Of a stretch of 44,488 nucleotides of DNA, positions 8,022 through 14,588 are shown one piece after another. The stretch is from contig DASQLQ010000049.1 in NCBI GenBank assembly GCA_035629935.1, positions 1-44,488 on the forward strand. Direction: 5' to 3'. Within the stretch, counting starts at the first letter, position 1, and each line of letters starts with the position of its first letter. Below the pieces are notes generated by a model. It worked only from the letters and a program-made list of their open reading frames with translations, searched no databases and was not told the DNA's origin. This DNA is from DASQLQ01 sp035629935 (GTDB taxonomy: Bacteria > Actinomycetota > CADDZG01 > WHSQ01). The position numbers and the translations under genes were made by a program.

Positions 8022-8585
8022 CTAGAGTCCTCGGCACTGATCTTCTTTGCTCCCCTGCACCTTGTTGCCTCCGCCAGTAGGGGCGGGCGAGTTCTCTTTG
8101 CATTGAAGGTTGCCGTCTACGACGTTGTCCCTCACGAGCACGCCGCCTGTGCTCTGGAAGAGCTGGATGTTGCCGCCGATGGTGTTGCTTCGAATCTCGA
8201 CCCTGCGGCTCTGATCGTCAAAGAGGATGTCGGCGTCAACGCTGACGTTCTTGACGAAGCCGCGCCCACCTTGGACGACCTGGATACTCCCGCCGACCCG
8301 ACCGCGACGAACCTCGACGAGGCGGGCGTTCTCACCTTGGATGTTGCCGACGACCCTAGCTCCGATGGTGTAGAGCCTGGCATTGCGGTTCACCGTGATC
8401 GTTCCCTTGACAGTGGTGCCCTCGAGGGTGCACGTCTCGCCGGCAGGTACCTTCACGTTGTCGAGCGTCTTAGCCCCGATCGTGCCGGTGCACCGCCGTT
8501 CTTCCGCGTTCGCGACGCCCGCTCCAACCACCATCATCGTAGCCACCATTGCGGTTGCTGCAGCCATGCGGAGAACCTTCATCAT
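8022..8585 (-). CDS. Secreted beta-helix-like protein
   Basis: This 187-residue protein has a Sec signal peptide (KVLRMAAATAMVATMMVVGAGVANA, likely cleaved after NANA/AE). The mature part shows irregular repeats of about 20-22 residues around Gly-Asn/Ser-Ile-Gln (VVGNIQ, VGGSIQV, IGGNIQLF, VDGNLQC), as in a short right-handed beta-helix. It ends with a Cys-containing cap (CKENSPAPTGGGN and EDQC). Similar small secreted proteins are common in Actinobacteria, with no known function. A ribosome site (GAGGGAAT) precedes the ATG. It converges with the response regulator gene, 30 bases away. Its upstream region carries the same triplet 11-bp motif as the two-component operon. Confidence 0.8.
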   Translation of the reverse strand: MMKVLRMAAATAMVATMMVVGAGVANAEERRCTGTIGAKTLDNVKVPAGETCTLEGTTVKGTITVNRNARLYTIGARVVGNIQGENARLVEVRRGRVGGSIQVVQGGRGFVKNVSVDADILFDDQSRRVEIRSNTIGGNIQLFQSTGGVLVRDNVVDGNLQCKENSPAPTGGGNKVQGSKEDQCRGL

Positions 8586-8631
8586 CTATTCCCTCTCATC
8601 TCGTCTGATGGACTCATCCTGCCCAACAGGA

Positions 8632-8659
8632 GTAAGAGGAGAATGAGGTCCTCATGAGA
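8632..8659 (-). promoter_or_regulatory. Triplet 11-bp direct repeat upstream of the beta-helix gene
   Basis: On the minus strand, CTCAT (8658-8654), CTCAT (8647-8643) and CTTAC (8636-8632) repeat every 11 bases, with preceding bases T, C and T as in the other two sites. The near end is 46 bases from the ATG. The central part also forms the perfect palindrome ATGAGG-T-CCTCAT (8643-8655). Confidence 0.6.
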
Positions 8660-8700
8660 CTTTCCTTACCCATGGGCGCAGGACGGAGGATTATGAGCCC

Positions 8701-9291
8701 GTGAGCGGCAAGACCATCGTCACCCAGCGTCTTCTGCTCGAGCCTTGGCGAGACGCCGTCCGTGAGGACTGGCTTGCACTAAATGCCGACACGGAGGTCT
8801 TCAGGTGGCTCGGCACGGGCGACCCCATCCCGCGCGAGTACAGCGAACAGGAACACGAAATCATCCTGGCGCAATGGCGCGAGCACGGGTTCGGATGGCG
8901 CTCGGTGATCGATCAAGAGTCCGGGGAGTGGATCGGCGCCGCGGGCTTGAACTATGTCGGCGAAAACTTAGTCGGCCTCCCGCCGGACGAAATCGAATTC
9001 GGCTGGTGGCTGAAACCCTCGTCCTGGGGGCGCGGCCTTGCCACCGAAGCAGCGATTGCGGTACGCGACGAGGCCTTCGAAGGCGACGTCACCGATCATC
9101 TCTGGGCTCGGCACACCTCTCGCAACATCCCATCCGGACGCGTGATGGAGAAGATCGGGATGCACTTCGTGCGTGAAGCTCCAGGCGCCGGAGGAGTGCC
9201 GATGCGGATATTCGATATCCATAGAACCGATTGGGAAAAGCTGCGGTCGCGCGGGCTCAGGCGACGAGGCCCATCTTCGCGGTCTCCTTGA
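8701..9291 (+). CDS. GNAT-family N-acetyltransferase (RimJ/RimL type)
   Basis: A 196-residue acetyltransferase of the GNAT type: TQRLLLEPW at the start, GAAGLNYVG and EIEFGWWLKPSSWGRGLATEA in the middle (the acetyl-CoA pyrophosphate-binding loop, with Gly-Arg-Gly-Leu-Ala), and NIPSGRVMEKIGMHFVRE at the end. This order is typical of the RimJ/RimL branch, which acetylates ribosomal protein N termini or small molecules; the substrate here is unknown. The GTG start has GGAGGA about 11 bases upstream, which is rather far. Its 3' end overlaps the convergent DUF1801 gene by 35 bases. Confidence 0.88.
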   Translation: MSGKTIVTQRLLLEPWRDAVREDWLALNADTEVFRWLGTGDPIPREYSEQEHEIILAQWREHGFGWRSVIDQESGEWIGAAGLNYVGENLVGLPPDEIEFGWWLKPSSWGRGLATEAAIAVRDEAFEGDVTDHLWARHTSRNIPSGRVMEKIGMHFVREAPGAGGVPMRIFDIHRTDWEKLRSRGLRRRGPSSRSP

Positions 9292-9670
9292 TGAGCGCCA
9301 CGAGCGCCTTCTGGTCGAGGTCCGCGAGCTTCTTGAACGTCACGCAGGACTTGCCGATGCTGGCCTTCGGGAGCCGGTCGACGAACCGCTCGGCGACGTA
9401 GCCCTTCTCGTCGGCGGCGAAGCAGTACAGCGAGATGTAGGAGGCATTGCTGGCGATCGAGAGCTTGCAGCCGTCGCCCTCGCGGCCGCTTGCGTAGCGG
9501 TAATGAAAGGGCCCGTAGCCGAGCATGCCGCCCATGATGACCGGCTCGAGCTTCGGCGCGTGCTTGCGGATCAGTGCATCGAGTGCTGCTATGTCGGACC
9601 GGCGCTTGTCGTCCACGGCGGCGATGTACTCGGCCGGGGTCTTCACGTTCAGTTGTCCCTTCATCTTCAT
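9257..9670 (-). CDS. DUF1801 (YdhG-like) protein
   Basis: A 137-residue protein matching DUF1801: the N-terminal TPAEYIAAVDDKRRSDIAALDALIRKHAPKLE, the central GYGPFHYRYASGREGDGCKLSI, and a C-terminal GKSCVTFKKLADLDQKALVALI. The fold belongs to the YjbR/YdhG-like group; some relatives have been proposed as iron chaperones, but the function is not established. The ATG has a good ribosome site (GGAGGA). The gene overlaps the convergent acetyltransferase gene at its 3' end. Its promoter must lie in the 90 bases between it and the tRNA, which is transcribed towards it. Confidence 0.85.
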   Translation of the reverse strand: MKMKGQLNVKTPAEYIAAVDDKRRSDIAALDALIRKHAPKLEPVIMGGMLGYGPFHYRYASGREGDGCKLSIASNASYISLYCFAADEKGYVAERFVDRLPKASIGKSCVTFKKLADLDQKALVALIKETAKMGLVA

Positions 9671-9760
9671 CGCTTCCTCCGAGACTAGGCATCACCAGAC
9701 CGACAGCGGCCGTCGGCCCTTCCATCCATGAACCTGTCGCACGACGGGCAGATTCGAAAG

Positions 9761-9834
9761 TGGGGCCGGCTGGACTCGAACCAGCGACCAACGGATTATG
9801 AGTCCGCCGCTCTGACCAACTGAGCTACGGCCCC
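9761..9834 (-). tRNA. tRNA with CAU anticodon (Ile2 or elongator Met)
   Basis: A complete cloverleaf: acceptor GGGGCCG/CGGCCCC, D arm GCTC/GAGC, anticodon loop CTCATAA, variable TGGTC, T arm GCTGG/CCAGC with TTCGAGT, and discriminator A; 74 bases, with no encoded CCA tail. The anticodon is CAU. The variable loop and T stem (TGGTCGCTGG) resemble the tRNA-Ile2 type, whose C34 is changed to lysidine by TilS, more than initiator or elongator Met. An initiator is ruled out by the acceptor end, which starts with a paired G-C. Confidence 0.92.
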
Positions 9835-9955
9835 CACTGCATCCCAGCTTAGGACAGAGTTCAAAAGAGCTGTAGAGCTGCCACCATGCGGCTCGAGACC
9901 TTCAAGGCGAAAGCGGAAGCTGCTCGCCGCGAAGGGTGCGATAGCTTCGTTTGCT

Positions 9956-10420
9956 ATGGCGGTCTATCGCACCACCTTTCCGATCGCAGCGTCCGCCGAG
10001 ACGGTGTGGGAGGTCCTCACCGATTTCGAGTGCTATTCCGAGTGGAACCCCTCGCTGCCATCGATCAGCGGCGAGCTTCGCAGCGGCAGCACTGTTTATC
10101 TGACGCTCGGGATGCCGGGCAGGCCATCGCCCAAGGTGAAGGCCCAACTCGGCGAGGTGGCGCAGGCACGCCGTCTGACGTGGCATGGAAACGCCGGAGC
10201 CGATTGGCTTTTCGCCGGCGACCGCGAGTTCCTGATCGATGCACAGGCCGACGGTACGGTGTTCTTCACGCACGTCGAGGACGTCCACGGCGTGCTCTTT
10301 CCGCTGTTCCGAGCGGTGATGGGAGGGGCGATCCAGCGCAGCCACGATGACTTCAACTCGTCATTGAAGGACCGAGCCGAGGGACGCGCGTCTTCTCCCC
10401 CTCGAGGGACTAGTCCGTAG
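9956..10420 (+). CDS. SRPBCC-family (START-like) protein
   Basis: A 154-residue protein of the SRPBCC/polyketide-cyclase superfamily, which forms a hydrophobic pocket for lipids or other small molecules. The diagnostic start is FPIAASAETVWEVLTDFECYSEWNPSLPSI, followed by strand segments STVYLTLGM and DREFLIDAQADGTVFFTHVE, and a long C-terminal helix (about residues 110-135) that closes the pocket. The ligand is unknown. The ATG at 9956 lacks a close ribosome site; the nearest, GAAGGG, is about 20 bases upstream. The last 15 residues are a low-complexity tail. The tRNA lies on the other strand upstream. Confidence 0.82.
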   Translation: MAVYRTTFPIAASAETVWEVLTDFECYSEWNPSLPSISGELRSGSTVYLTLGMPGRPSPKVKAQLGEVAQARRLTWHGNAGADWLFAGDREFLIDAQADGTVFFTHVEDVHGVLFPLFRAVMGGAIQRSHDDFNSSLKDRAEGRASSPPRGTSP

Positions 10421-10460
10421 GAACCAAATTTCCAGCCGTCGGCCCCTTTGCGCTAAACCT

Positions 10461-10475
10461 GGTCCGGATCGGACC
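10461..10475. promoter_or_regulatory. Inverted repeat upstream of the 10512 gene
   Basis: GGTCCG-GAT-CGGACC is a perfect six-base inverted repeat with a three-base centre, in the 91 bases between the SRPBCC gene and the next plus-strand gene. It could be an operator or a small hairpin terminator of the SRPBCC gene. No T-run follows, so a terminator is unlikely. Confidence 0.3.
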
Positions 10476-10511
10476 GATACCTCTAGTGGAGCCAGAGGCA
10501 GGGAGTGACTA

Positions 10512-10817
10512 ATGGTCGCAATCAGACGATTCAGCACCGCGCTCACCATGACGTGGGCATGGAAGAACCCCAAGAATCTGCGCGTCGAGAGGCGGTTCGA
10601 CGGGCGTGTGAAGCAACCCCATTGCTTCGTATTCGCCGATCGTGACGGTCAAGTAATCCCGACCATTTACTTCTTCCCCAACAACCGCCACCCGGACATG
10701 ATCCCCCTCCCAATGGACGCGACCGGAGAAAAGAAGTACGAGGACATCGACGCTCTCGTCGCCGATGGGTGGAGCCCGTTCAGCGACGATGACCTCAATC
10801 TGGGCCTGAGTTTCTGA
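10512..10817 (+). CDS. Hypothetical 101-residue protein
   Basis: I do not recognise the family. The protein is small, has no signal peptide or membrane span, and is rich in aromatic and charged residues. Visible features are WAWKNPKNLRVERRF near the start, a strand-like HCFVFADRDGQVIPTIYFFPNN segment, and an acidic end. The start is supported by GGGAGTG (10501-10507) before the ATG. Its stop lies eight bases from the stop of the convergent ferritin-like gene. Codon use looks like that of its neighbours, so I take it as a real gene. Nothing around it indicates a job. Confidence 0.65.
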   Translation: MVAIRRFSTALTMTWAWKNPKNLRVERRFDGRVKQPHCFVFADRDGQVIPTIYFFPNNRHPDMIPLPMDATGEKKYEDIDALVADGWSPFSDDDLNLGLSF

Positions 10818-10824
10818 TCCGAGC

Positions 10825-12108
10825 TCAAGGAGATGGGCGAGCCTCGAGGCCGGGCATCTTGGCGGCGAGCGACGCCGCGATGCGTGCCATGTCGTCGGCG
10901 ACGATCTCGATCTCCGGTGGTGCCCCATCCGCTAGCGCGCTGCGCAGGTAGCCTTCGAGGACGAGCATCCGCTCGTGGATGAGGATCCAGGCCTGCCGGG
11001 TGTGCGGCAGGAGGTACCCGCTGAAGTGGAAGACCTCGAAGGACGGGCCCGCGTTGAGATCCGGGTGCTCCGGGCCGAGAGGCATCGCCGTGAGCGCCTC
11101 GCCGAGCGGCTTCATCAGCTTGATCATCACCAGCACAGCCGCGTCCGCCAGCGTCTGTAGTTGCTCGTCGTCCTCGTGACCGTGAGCGAAGAACCGCGCC
11201 AGAAGGAACAGCAGGATCTCGTAGGCCACATTGAACGAGTCCGAGATGCGCGCGGTCAGGGGATCGGTGCAGATCAGCATCGCGTCGGCATCGACGGGTT
11301 GGCGGACGTGCGCCGGAACTACTGGGTGAGCGGGCTCGAACTCGGGACGCTCACGTTTGAGTGTTAGGTACTCACCGAGAACCTCGAGGAAGCGGCCGTA
11401 GTGAGCGTCCCTCCAATGACCACGCGGCCCCTCCCCCTGTTCGACGACGATGCCCACCGCCTGGATCGCGGACTCGAGATCTACGACCGGTATCAGGTCC
11501 TTCCAGTAGAAGGCCTCCGGGGTCGCCTGTGAACGCTCGTCACCGATGAAGACCCATTCCTCGCCGTATTTCTCTACGAGACGATGGAACCCGCGCTCGA
11601 TCGAGCGATAGAGATAGCCGACCGTCTGGAAGTGTTGGGGGCGCGGCACGATAGCCGTTTCGTCCATGAGTGGTTCCGCCTCGCCGAGCGGATCGAAACC
11701 TTCCGCATCTGGGATCGAGATCCCTTCCGGTCGTTCGAGAAACAGGAAGTGCCTAAGGGCGCGTTCACCGAAGGGAACCAGTGCCAGTTGCACCCCGGGC
11801 GGGTAATAGCGTCCGCGGTGCGGGAGGTTGGGGCGTCCGACGCGTGGAGCGGCCCCCAGCGCGGCGAGCATGTTGTTAACCAGCGCGAGATGAAGCATCT
11901 CCTCAGTCGCGACCTGAGTGACGATTTTGTGCCAGCGACGGATGGCGGTGAGCTCGCGGCTGGTCAGACCCTCGTCCTCCCCGGTCTTCATACTGAAGGC
12001 GGCAAAGAGGTACTGGCACATGATCCCGTGCTCAAGCTCAGCGGCTTGGTTGAGCGTGTACACGAGGGCGTCGCGGTGCTCGATGACGATCGGGGATTCC
12101 ATGCCCAC
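10825..12108 (-). CDS. Ferritin-like protein of the VioB (iminophenyl-pyruvate dimer synthase) type
   Basis: The N-terminal 200 residues match the ferritin-like domain found in VioB and related enzymes: QAAELEHGIMCQYLFAAFSM, then RRWHKIVTQVATEEMLHLALVNNMLAALG, with candidate metal ligands Glu26, Glu70 and His73, and the PNLPHRGRYYPPGV loop. The C-terminal half is also helical, with LLFLLARFFAHG and PHTRQAWILIHERM segments. At 427 residues it is much shorter than VioB (about 1000), and no other violacein-like genes are near, so a pigment role is not indicated. Similar stand-alone proteins occur widely with unknown function. It starts at GTG 12108 or ATG 12102. A 19-bp palindrome lies just upstream, shared with a divergent small gene. 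Confidence 0.8.
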   Translation of the reverse strand: MGMESPIVIEHRDALVYTLNQAAELEHGIMCQYLFAAFSMKTGEDEGLTSRELTAIRRWHKIVTQVATEEMLHLALVNNMLAALGAAPRVGRPNLPHRGRYYPPGVQLALVPFGERALRHFLFLERPEGISIPDAEGFDPLGEAEPLMDETAIVPRPQHFQTVGYLYRSIERGFHRLVEKYGEEWVFIGDERSQATPEAFYWKDLIPVVDLESAIQAVGIVVEQGEGPRGHWRDAHYGRFLEVLGEYLTLKRERPEFEPAHPVVPAHVRQPVDADAMLICTDPLTARISDSFNVAYEILLFLLARFFAHGHEDDEQLQTLADAAVLVMIKLMKPLGEALTAMPLGPEHPDLNAGPSFEVFHFSGYLLPHTRQAWILIHERMLVLEGYLRSALADGAPPEIEIVADDMARIAASLAAKMPGLEARPSP

Positions 12109-12117
12109 GAGGAAACC

Positions 12118-12136
12118 ACGATGATGGCATCATCGT
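12118..12136. promoter_or_regulatory. 19-bp perfect palindrome, likely operator
   Basis: ACGATGATG-G-CATCATCGT is a perfect palindrome with nine-base arms. It lies in the 58-base gap between the divergent genes at 12108 (minus) and 12167 (plus). Such a site between head-to-head genes is the usual place for a dimeric repressor to control both. No regulator gene is adjacent. Confidence 0.55.
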
Positions 12137-12166
12137 CATCGCCCGGCCCACTTTCCGAAGGAACCC

Positions 12167-12457
12167 ATGGAACAGATCGATTTCGTCATCGAATCGTCGA
12201 TAGGCGATGTGTCGGTTCAGCTGGGTAGCGACGGGTGGACTTCCTTCACCCTGCTGGACCCGGGCGACGATCCTGTGATCGTCGAAGAGATCGTGCGGAA
12301 GGAACCCGACGTGGCCACGGGCCTCGTGACGCTGGGCCTCCCCCAGGATGAAGCCAACGAACTGGCAACCGAGCTGTGGGACGAGCTCGACGAGAGCGAG
12401 CAGGCCGAACGGGCTCGGCTCCCGGGGGCGACCCAGGAACCTGAGCTGCCCGAGTAG
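12167..12457 (+). CDS. Small acidic hypothetical protein
   Basis: A 96-residue, strongly acidic, soluble protein that I do not recognise. The first half is strand-rich (IDFVIESSIGDVSVQLGSD, then FTLLDPGDDPVIVEEIV). The second half is helical and Glu-rich (DEANELATELWDELDESEQAERA). GAAGGA sits six bases before the ATG. It is divergent from the ferritin-like gene across a 58-base region with a 19-bp palindrome, so the two may be regulated together. Its stop lies nine bases before the 3' end of the convergent tRNA-Asn gene. Confidence 0.7.
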   Translation: MEQIDFVIESSIGDVSVQLGSDGWTSFTLLDPGDDPVIVEEIVRKEPDVATGLVTLGLPQDEANELATELWDELDESEQAERARLPGATQEPELPE

Positions 12458-12466
12458 CAGTGGGGG

Positions 12467-12539
12467 CTCCGAGGGCGGGACTCGAACCCGCAACCCTCCG
12501 GTTAACAGCCGGATGCTCTGCCAATTGAGCTACCTCGGA
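12467..12539 (-). tRNA. tRNA-Asn (GUU)
   Basis: A full cloverleaf of 73 bases: acceptor TCCGAGG/CCTCGGA, D arm GCTC/GAGC, anticodon stem TCCGG/CCGGA with loop CTGTTAA giving anticodon GUU, variable GGGTT, T arm GCGGG/CCCGC with TTCGAGT, and discriminator G. CCA is not encoded. Confidence 0.97.
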
Positions 12540-12602
12540 ATATAGGGAGGCATCCTAAGTGATGGCCCTCGAGTAAAGCCCCTCAGGTGGTTGGATTCGA
12601 GC

Positions 12603-14192
12603 ATGAGCTCGAACCGCTGGCGAACACCCGGTGTGGTTGCGGGACTCTGGGCGAGCGCCATCACCACGCTCGTTGCTGCCGGGGTGCATGTCTTGCTCCC
12701 GGCCCTCGCTTTTCCGCCTTTGTCCATCGCCCAGATCCTGGTGCGAGCAACGCCGGGACAAGTCAACAGCTTCTTCATCGGCTACCTGGGTCACTGGGCG
12801 CTTCGGCTGGCGGTGTTGGGAGTAGCAATCGCGTTCGCAGGATGCGGGATCCTCAGCGGGGTATTCATCGAACGCTTTGGCAGATGGGGGCGCAGCCGCC
12901 TCGTGTGGAGTCTTTCCATGCTCCCCGTATGGCTGGTCGGGGTGATCCTCTACCCCGAGGTTCCTCAATACCTCCCGCGGGTTCACTTCACGATCGCGAC
13001 ACTTCCCTTGTTCCTCATGGGTGGCGCAAGTGCAGCGCCTCTCTACCGGCGCATGAGAGACGCGAAGCCTCCTCCAGTGCTCGAGATCGAACCCAGTTCT
13101 TCACCCATCACTACCGAACCGCGCATGCCGGGCAATCCCGCGCTCTCACGCAGGTACTTCATCGTCTCGCTCGGCGTCGGGGGGGCGGGCGTTGCCTTAG
13201 GGCTCGCGAACCTGCGCTCGTTCCTGGATCCCGGCACCGAATTGCTTCGAAGCAGCGGCGGTGTAGAGCGCGCAACGCGGCCAACCCCATCGCCTGGGGA
13301 CGAAGCCTTCGATGGGATCGAGGGCCTGACCCCCGAGTTCACCTCGATCAAGGATCACTACGTCGTCGACGAGGAGATCATCGACCCGATCATCAGTCCC
13401 GATTCGTGGGCGCTCTCGGTCGGCGGCCTGGTTGGAACGCAACTTGCCGTGACGTATGCCGAGCTGAAGCGCATGCCGGCGATCGAGCGATACCAAACTC
13501 TCGAGTGCATCTCGAACGATGTGGGCGGCGACCTCATCTCGACGGCGAAGTGGGTGGGCGTTCCTTTGAAGACGATCCTCGAGCAGGCGAAGATCGACAC
13601 GACGAACGCAGTGGAGGTGATCTTCTCGGCCTCCGGCGGGTACTCCGACAGCCTTCCGGTCGAACACGCGATGGATGAGAGCACCATCGTCGCTTTCGGG
13701 ATGAACGATCACGTCTTGCCTCGCGCACACGGGTACCCTGCTCGTCTTCTGTCTCTGGGAACGTACGGTTACAAGAACCCGAAGTGGCTCACGGGCATAG
13801 AGGTCGTCGATCGCCCTTACAGGGGGTTCTGGCAACAGCGCGGGTGGAACAAGGAGGGCCTCCTCAAGACGATGTCACGCATAGACGTGCCCCGCGGAGG
13901 CGGCGTTCGCGGCAAGGTTGCCATCGCCGGCGTTGCCTTCGCAGCGGACCGTGGGATCGCCAAGGTCGAGGTGTCGACCGATGGAGGATCCAGCTGGACC
14001 GAGGCCCGGCTGAAGACTCCCCTCTCCCCATACTCGTGGCGCTTGTGGTTGTACGAATGGGATGCGCAACGGGGAGACCACGAAGTCGTCGTGCGCGCTT
14101 ACGACGGGACGGGTGAGATCCAGACCTCGAAGAAGGCCTCTCCCTTCCCCAGCGGCTCATCCGGGTACGACACGGTCGATATCTCGGCCTGA
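12603..14192 (+). CDS. Membrane-anchored molybdopterin-dependent oxidoreductase (sulfite-oxidase family)
   Basis: From the ATG at 12603 the protein has 529 residues. It begins with four predicted membrane helices (about 8-36, 64-90, 98-117, 127-145). A twin-arginine motif, SRRYFIV (Arg183/184), follows, leading into a fifth hydrophobic stretch. The soluble domain is a sulfite-oxidase-type molybdopterin fold, with the conserved Cys302 in YQTLECISND as probable Mo ligand, the GYSDSLPVE and AHGYPARLL signatures, and a C-terminal Ig-like dimerisation domain (ISTDGG-type segment, YEWDAQRGDHEVVVRAYD). The substrate is unknown. The internal Tat motif implies that the folded cofactor-bound domain is exported after Sec insertion of the helices. 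TTG 12591 is an alternative start. Confidence 0.87.
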   Translation: MSSNRWRTPGVVAGLWASAITTLVAAGVHVLLPALAFPPLSIAQILVRATPGQVNSFFIGYLGHWALRLAVLGVAIAFAGCGILSGVFIERFGRWGRSRLVWSLSMLPVWLVGVILYPEVPQYLPRVHFTIATLPLFLMGGASAAPLYRRMRDAKPPPVLEIEPSSSPITTEPRMPGNPALSRRYFIVSLGVGGAGVALGLANLRSFLDPGTELLRSSGGVERATRPTPSPGDEAFDGIEGLTPEFTSIKDHYVVDEEIIDPIISPDSWALSVGGLVGTQLAVTYAELKRMPAIERYQTLECISNDVGGDLISTAKWVGVPLKTILEQAKIDTTNAVEVIFSASGGYSDSLPVEHAMDESTIVAFGMNDHVLPRAHGYPARLLSLGTYGYKNPKWLTGIEVVDRPYRGFWQQRGWNKEGLLKTMSRIDVPRGGGVRGKVAIAGVAFAADRGIAKVEVSTDGGSSWTEARLKTPLSPYSWRLWLYEWDAQRGDHEVVVRAYDGTGEIQTSKKASPFPSGSSGYDTVDISA

Positions 14193-14256
14193 TTGGCGGG
14201 CTCTTCGGATGGGCATTACATTCCTGAGCAATCACCCATTTTTGAGGAGGGGCTAG

Positions 14257-14529
14257 ATGCGCAAGGTAAGTCTTCTGATCGGCTTCGGCGCCGGGTACGT
14301 CTTGGGGGCCAAAGCGGGCACCGAGCGGTATGACCAGCTACGAAGGCTGTACGAGAACCTGCTTTCGTCACCTCAGTTCCGTGAGGCGTCCGGTAAGGCG
14401 AAGGACGCAGTGGGAACGGGACTCGAGCAGGCCAAGGATCTGGCGCAAGAGGGTGTGTCGAAGGTCAAGGAGCGCAAGGCCGACGGCCACGCAGCCGGAG
14501 GGTTGTCGGTAGCGCCGCCTCCTTCCTAG
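14257..14529 (+). CDS. Small YtxH-like membrane-associated protein
   Basis: A 90-residue protein beginning MRKVSLLIGFGAGYVLGAKAG, a short Gly-rich hydrophobic segment. An Arg/Glu-rich amphipathic helix (ERYDQLRRLYENLLSSPQFREASGKAKDAV) and a Lys/Glu-rich tail follow. This layout is typical of the small YtxH-type proteins widespread in Actinobacteria and Firmicutes, thought to be membrane-associated and stress-linked; that is family knowledge, not shown here. A GAGGAGGGG ribosome site precedes the ATG. It stands 64 bases after the oxidoreductase gene and ends just before a bidirectional hairpin terminator. Confidence 0.75.
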   Translation: MRKVSLLIGFGAGYVLGAKAGTERYDQLRRLYENLLSSPQFREASGKAKDAVGTGLEQAKDLAQEGVSKVKERKADGHAAGGLSVAPPPS

Positions 14530-14547
14530 AGATCATTCGCTAAAGAA

Positions 14548-14574
14548 AAGAGGCCCGGGATCCCCGGGCCTCTT
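14548..14574. terminator. Bidirectional hairpin terminator
   Basis: AAGAGGCCCGGG (14548-14559) and CCCGGGCCTCTT (14563-14574) form a perfect 12-bp stem with a three-base loop. It lies between the convergent genes ending at 14529 and 14589. The minus-strand side continues into a T-rich stretch (TTCTTTAG), so it fits an intrinsic terminator best for the double-VOC gene. The plus side has a weaker T-run. Confidence 0.85.
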
Positions 14575-14588
14575 CTAGTTGCGGCTCC

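Noticed and set aside
9886..10350. Alternative plus-strand frame overlapping the SRPBCC gene
   Set aside because: Arg-rich without a domain; the frame from 9956 matches the SRPBCC family.
12587..13678. Plus-strand frame of 363 codons over the oxidoreductase gene
   Set aside because: Arg/Gly-rich sequence typical of a wrong frame in GC-rich DNA; the overlapping frame has clear homology.
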